Below, piece by piece: positions 5,502 through 6,258 of a stretch of DNA of 6,258 bases. A model generated the notes under the pieces. The model had not been told where the DNA came from. It was given only the letters and a program-made list of their open reading frames with translations, and did not search any database. This DNA is from an uncultured Actinomycetes bacterium (GTDB lineage: Bacteria > Actinomycetota > Acidimicrobiia > Acidimicrobiales > Ilumatobacteraceae): the NCBI GenBank assembly GCA_903925985.1, contig CAIYHK010000280.1:1-6258 (forward strand), given 5' to 3'. The translations under genes and the position numbers were made by a program. The number at the start of each line of letters is the position of its first letter. Position 1 is the stretch's first letter.

Positions 5502-6258
5502 ATGTCACGTTTCTTCCAATACCTCTTTGATGGATTGTCGAGTGGTGCGATTTATTCTCTTCTCGCACTTTGCTTGGTGGTCGTGTACCGCGGAACCGGA
5601 TACCTCAACTTCGCACAAGGCGAGATGTCGATGTTCTGCACATTCCTGGTGTGGAAACTCAACGACTGGGGAATGCCACTTTGGCTCGCTGCGATATGCG
5701 GAATGCTCATCGGCTATCTCGGGGGCGCCACGGTCGAGACCACACTTATTCGGCCAGTTGCAAAGCGTTCGCAATTTGCGGTGTTTGTGGTCGCAATCGG
5801 ATTGTTTCTCGGGCTGAACTCTCTTGCCGGTGCGATCTGGGGAGCGCCACCACAAGAAACCATGCCCAGCTTGTTCCCAAATGAGCCCGAGGATTTCCAG
5901 AGAATTTTTGGTGCGTCGTGGCGTTACCAATCAATTGGCATATTGGTTGTTGGGTTAGTGGTGACTGGCTTGTTGTTCGCGCTGTTCAATAAGACTCGTT
6001 TCGGGTTGGCCATGAGGGCCGTGGCGAGCAACGCTGACTCGGCGCGTCTTGTTGGCGTAAACACGGGCCGTGTTTTGGCCGCATCTTGGGGCCTTGCCGC
6101 AGCAATTGGCGCACTAGCGGGAACGATGGTGGCAGGAACGACCGGTGAAGTGGTGCCTGGGCTCATGTTCTCCTATTTCGTTTATGCATCTGCTGCTGCA
6201 ACTTTGGGTGGTTTTGATTCGCTCGGAGGAGCCGTGATCGCTGGGTTGACTATTGGTG
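5502..6258 (+). CDS. livH: Branched-chain amino acid-type ABC transporter permease LivH (3' end cut by window edge)
   Basis: The first 252 residues of an integral membrane permease; the frame is still open at the right edge. LivH proteins are usually about 290 residues, so most of it is present. The N-terminus MSRFFQYLFDGLSSGAIYSL leads into a first membrane helix (about 8-28), followed by the LivH hallmark LNFAQGEM at 35-42. Further hydrophobic segments lie at about 58-76, 91-112, 144-162, 191-213 and from 220 onward. The TRFGLAMRAVASNADSARL segment at 165-183 matches the cytoplasmic EAA-type loop that contacts the ATPases. The ATG follows the livF stop by one base, and GGGG at 5491-5494 within the livF end gives a ribosome binding site. 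LivM and the substrate-binding protein are expected downstream, outside the window. Confidence 0.92.
   Translation, partial: MSRFFQYLFDGLSSGAIYSLLALCLVVVYRGTGYLNFAQGEMSMFCTFLVWKLNDWGMPLWLAAICGMLIGYLGGATVETTLIRPVAKRSQFAVFVVAIGLFLGLNSLAGAIWGAPPQETMPSLFPNEPEDFQRIFGASWRYQSIGILVVGLVVTGLLFALFNKTRFGLAMRAVASNADSARLVGVNTGRVLAASWGLAAAIGALAGTMVAGTTGEVVPGLMFSYFVYASAAATLGGFDSLGGAVIAGLTIG

Noticed and set aside
5505..5930. Minus-strand open frame of 141 codons opposite livH
   Set aside because: The plus strand encodes a typical LivH with hallmark motifs, and the antisense translation has no domain-like features.

Overview
The window holds seven genes: five complete and two cut by its edges. Base composition is moderate to slightly GC-rich (about 48-63% in the lines I counted). 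Strong purine-rich ribosome binding sites, a GTG start and the gene content (AMP-forming acyl-CoA ligase with an amidohydrolase-2 protein, pirin, Liv-type ABC operon) fit a bacterial chromosome. A moderate-GC actinobacterium, perhaps Acidimicrobiia, is my best guess, but it is inferred from gene style alone and is weak. I see no mobile element, CRISPR array, tRNA, rRNA or phage gene.

Layout. (1) Minus strand, 1768 down to 1: an acyl-CoA synthetase resembling cyclohexanecarboxylate-CoA ligases, followed after 86 bp by the first 25 codons of an amidohydrolase-2 type metal-dependent hydrolase that runs off the left edge. The two have near-identical Shine-Dalgarno contexts and probably form a catabolic operon. 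(2) Plus strand, 1864-2826: a pirin-family cupin protein, divergent from the ligase across a 95-bp spacer. (3) Minus strand, 3950 down to 2831: folE (GTP cyclohydrolase I) followed after 13 bp by a Nudix hydrolase, which converges on pirin with a gap of only 4 bp. (4) Plus strand, 4035 to the right edge: livG, livF and livH of a branched-chain amino acid/amide-type (HAAT) ABC importer. livG and livF overlap by 4 bp, livF and livH are 1 bp apart, and livH is cut at its 3' end. This operon diverges from folE across an 84-bp spacer.

How the genes work together. LivG and LivF are the two ATPases and LivH one of the two permeases of an importer. The second permease (LivM) and the periplasmic/lipid-anchored binding protein would lie beyond the right edge. 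FolE makes 7,8-dihydroneopterin triphosphate, and the Nudix protein encoded directly behind it is a reasonable candidate for the next step, pyrophosphate removal. The ligase and amidohydrolase probably activate and process a carboxylic acid whose identity cannot be read from the sequence.

The region looks like ordinary metabolic and transport chromosome. I found no convincing evidence of a novel system. The most useful leads are the folE-Nudix pair and the amidohydrolase fragment at the left edge.
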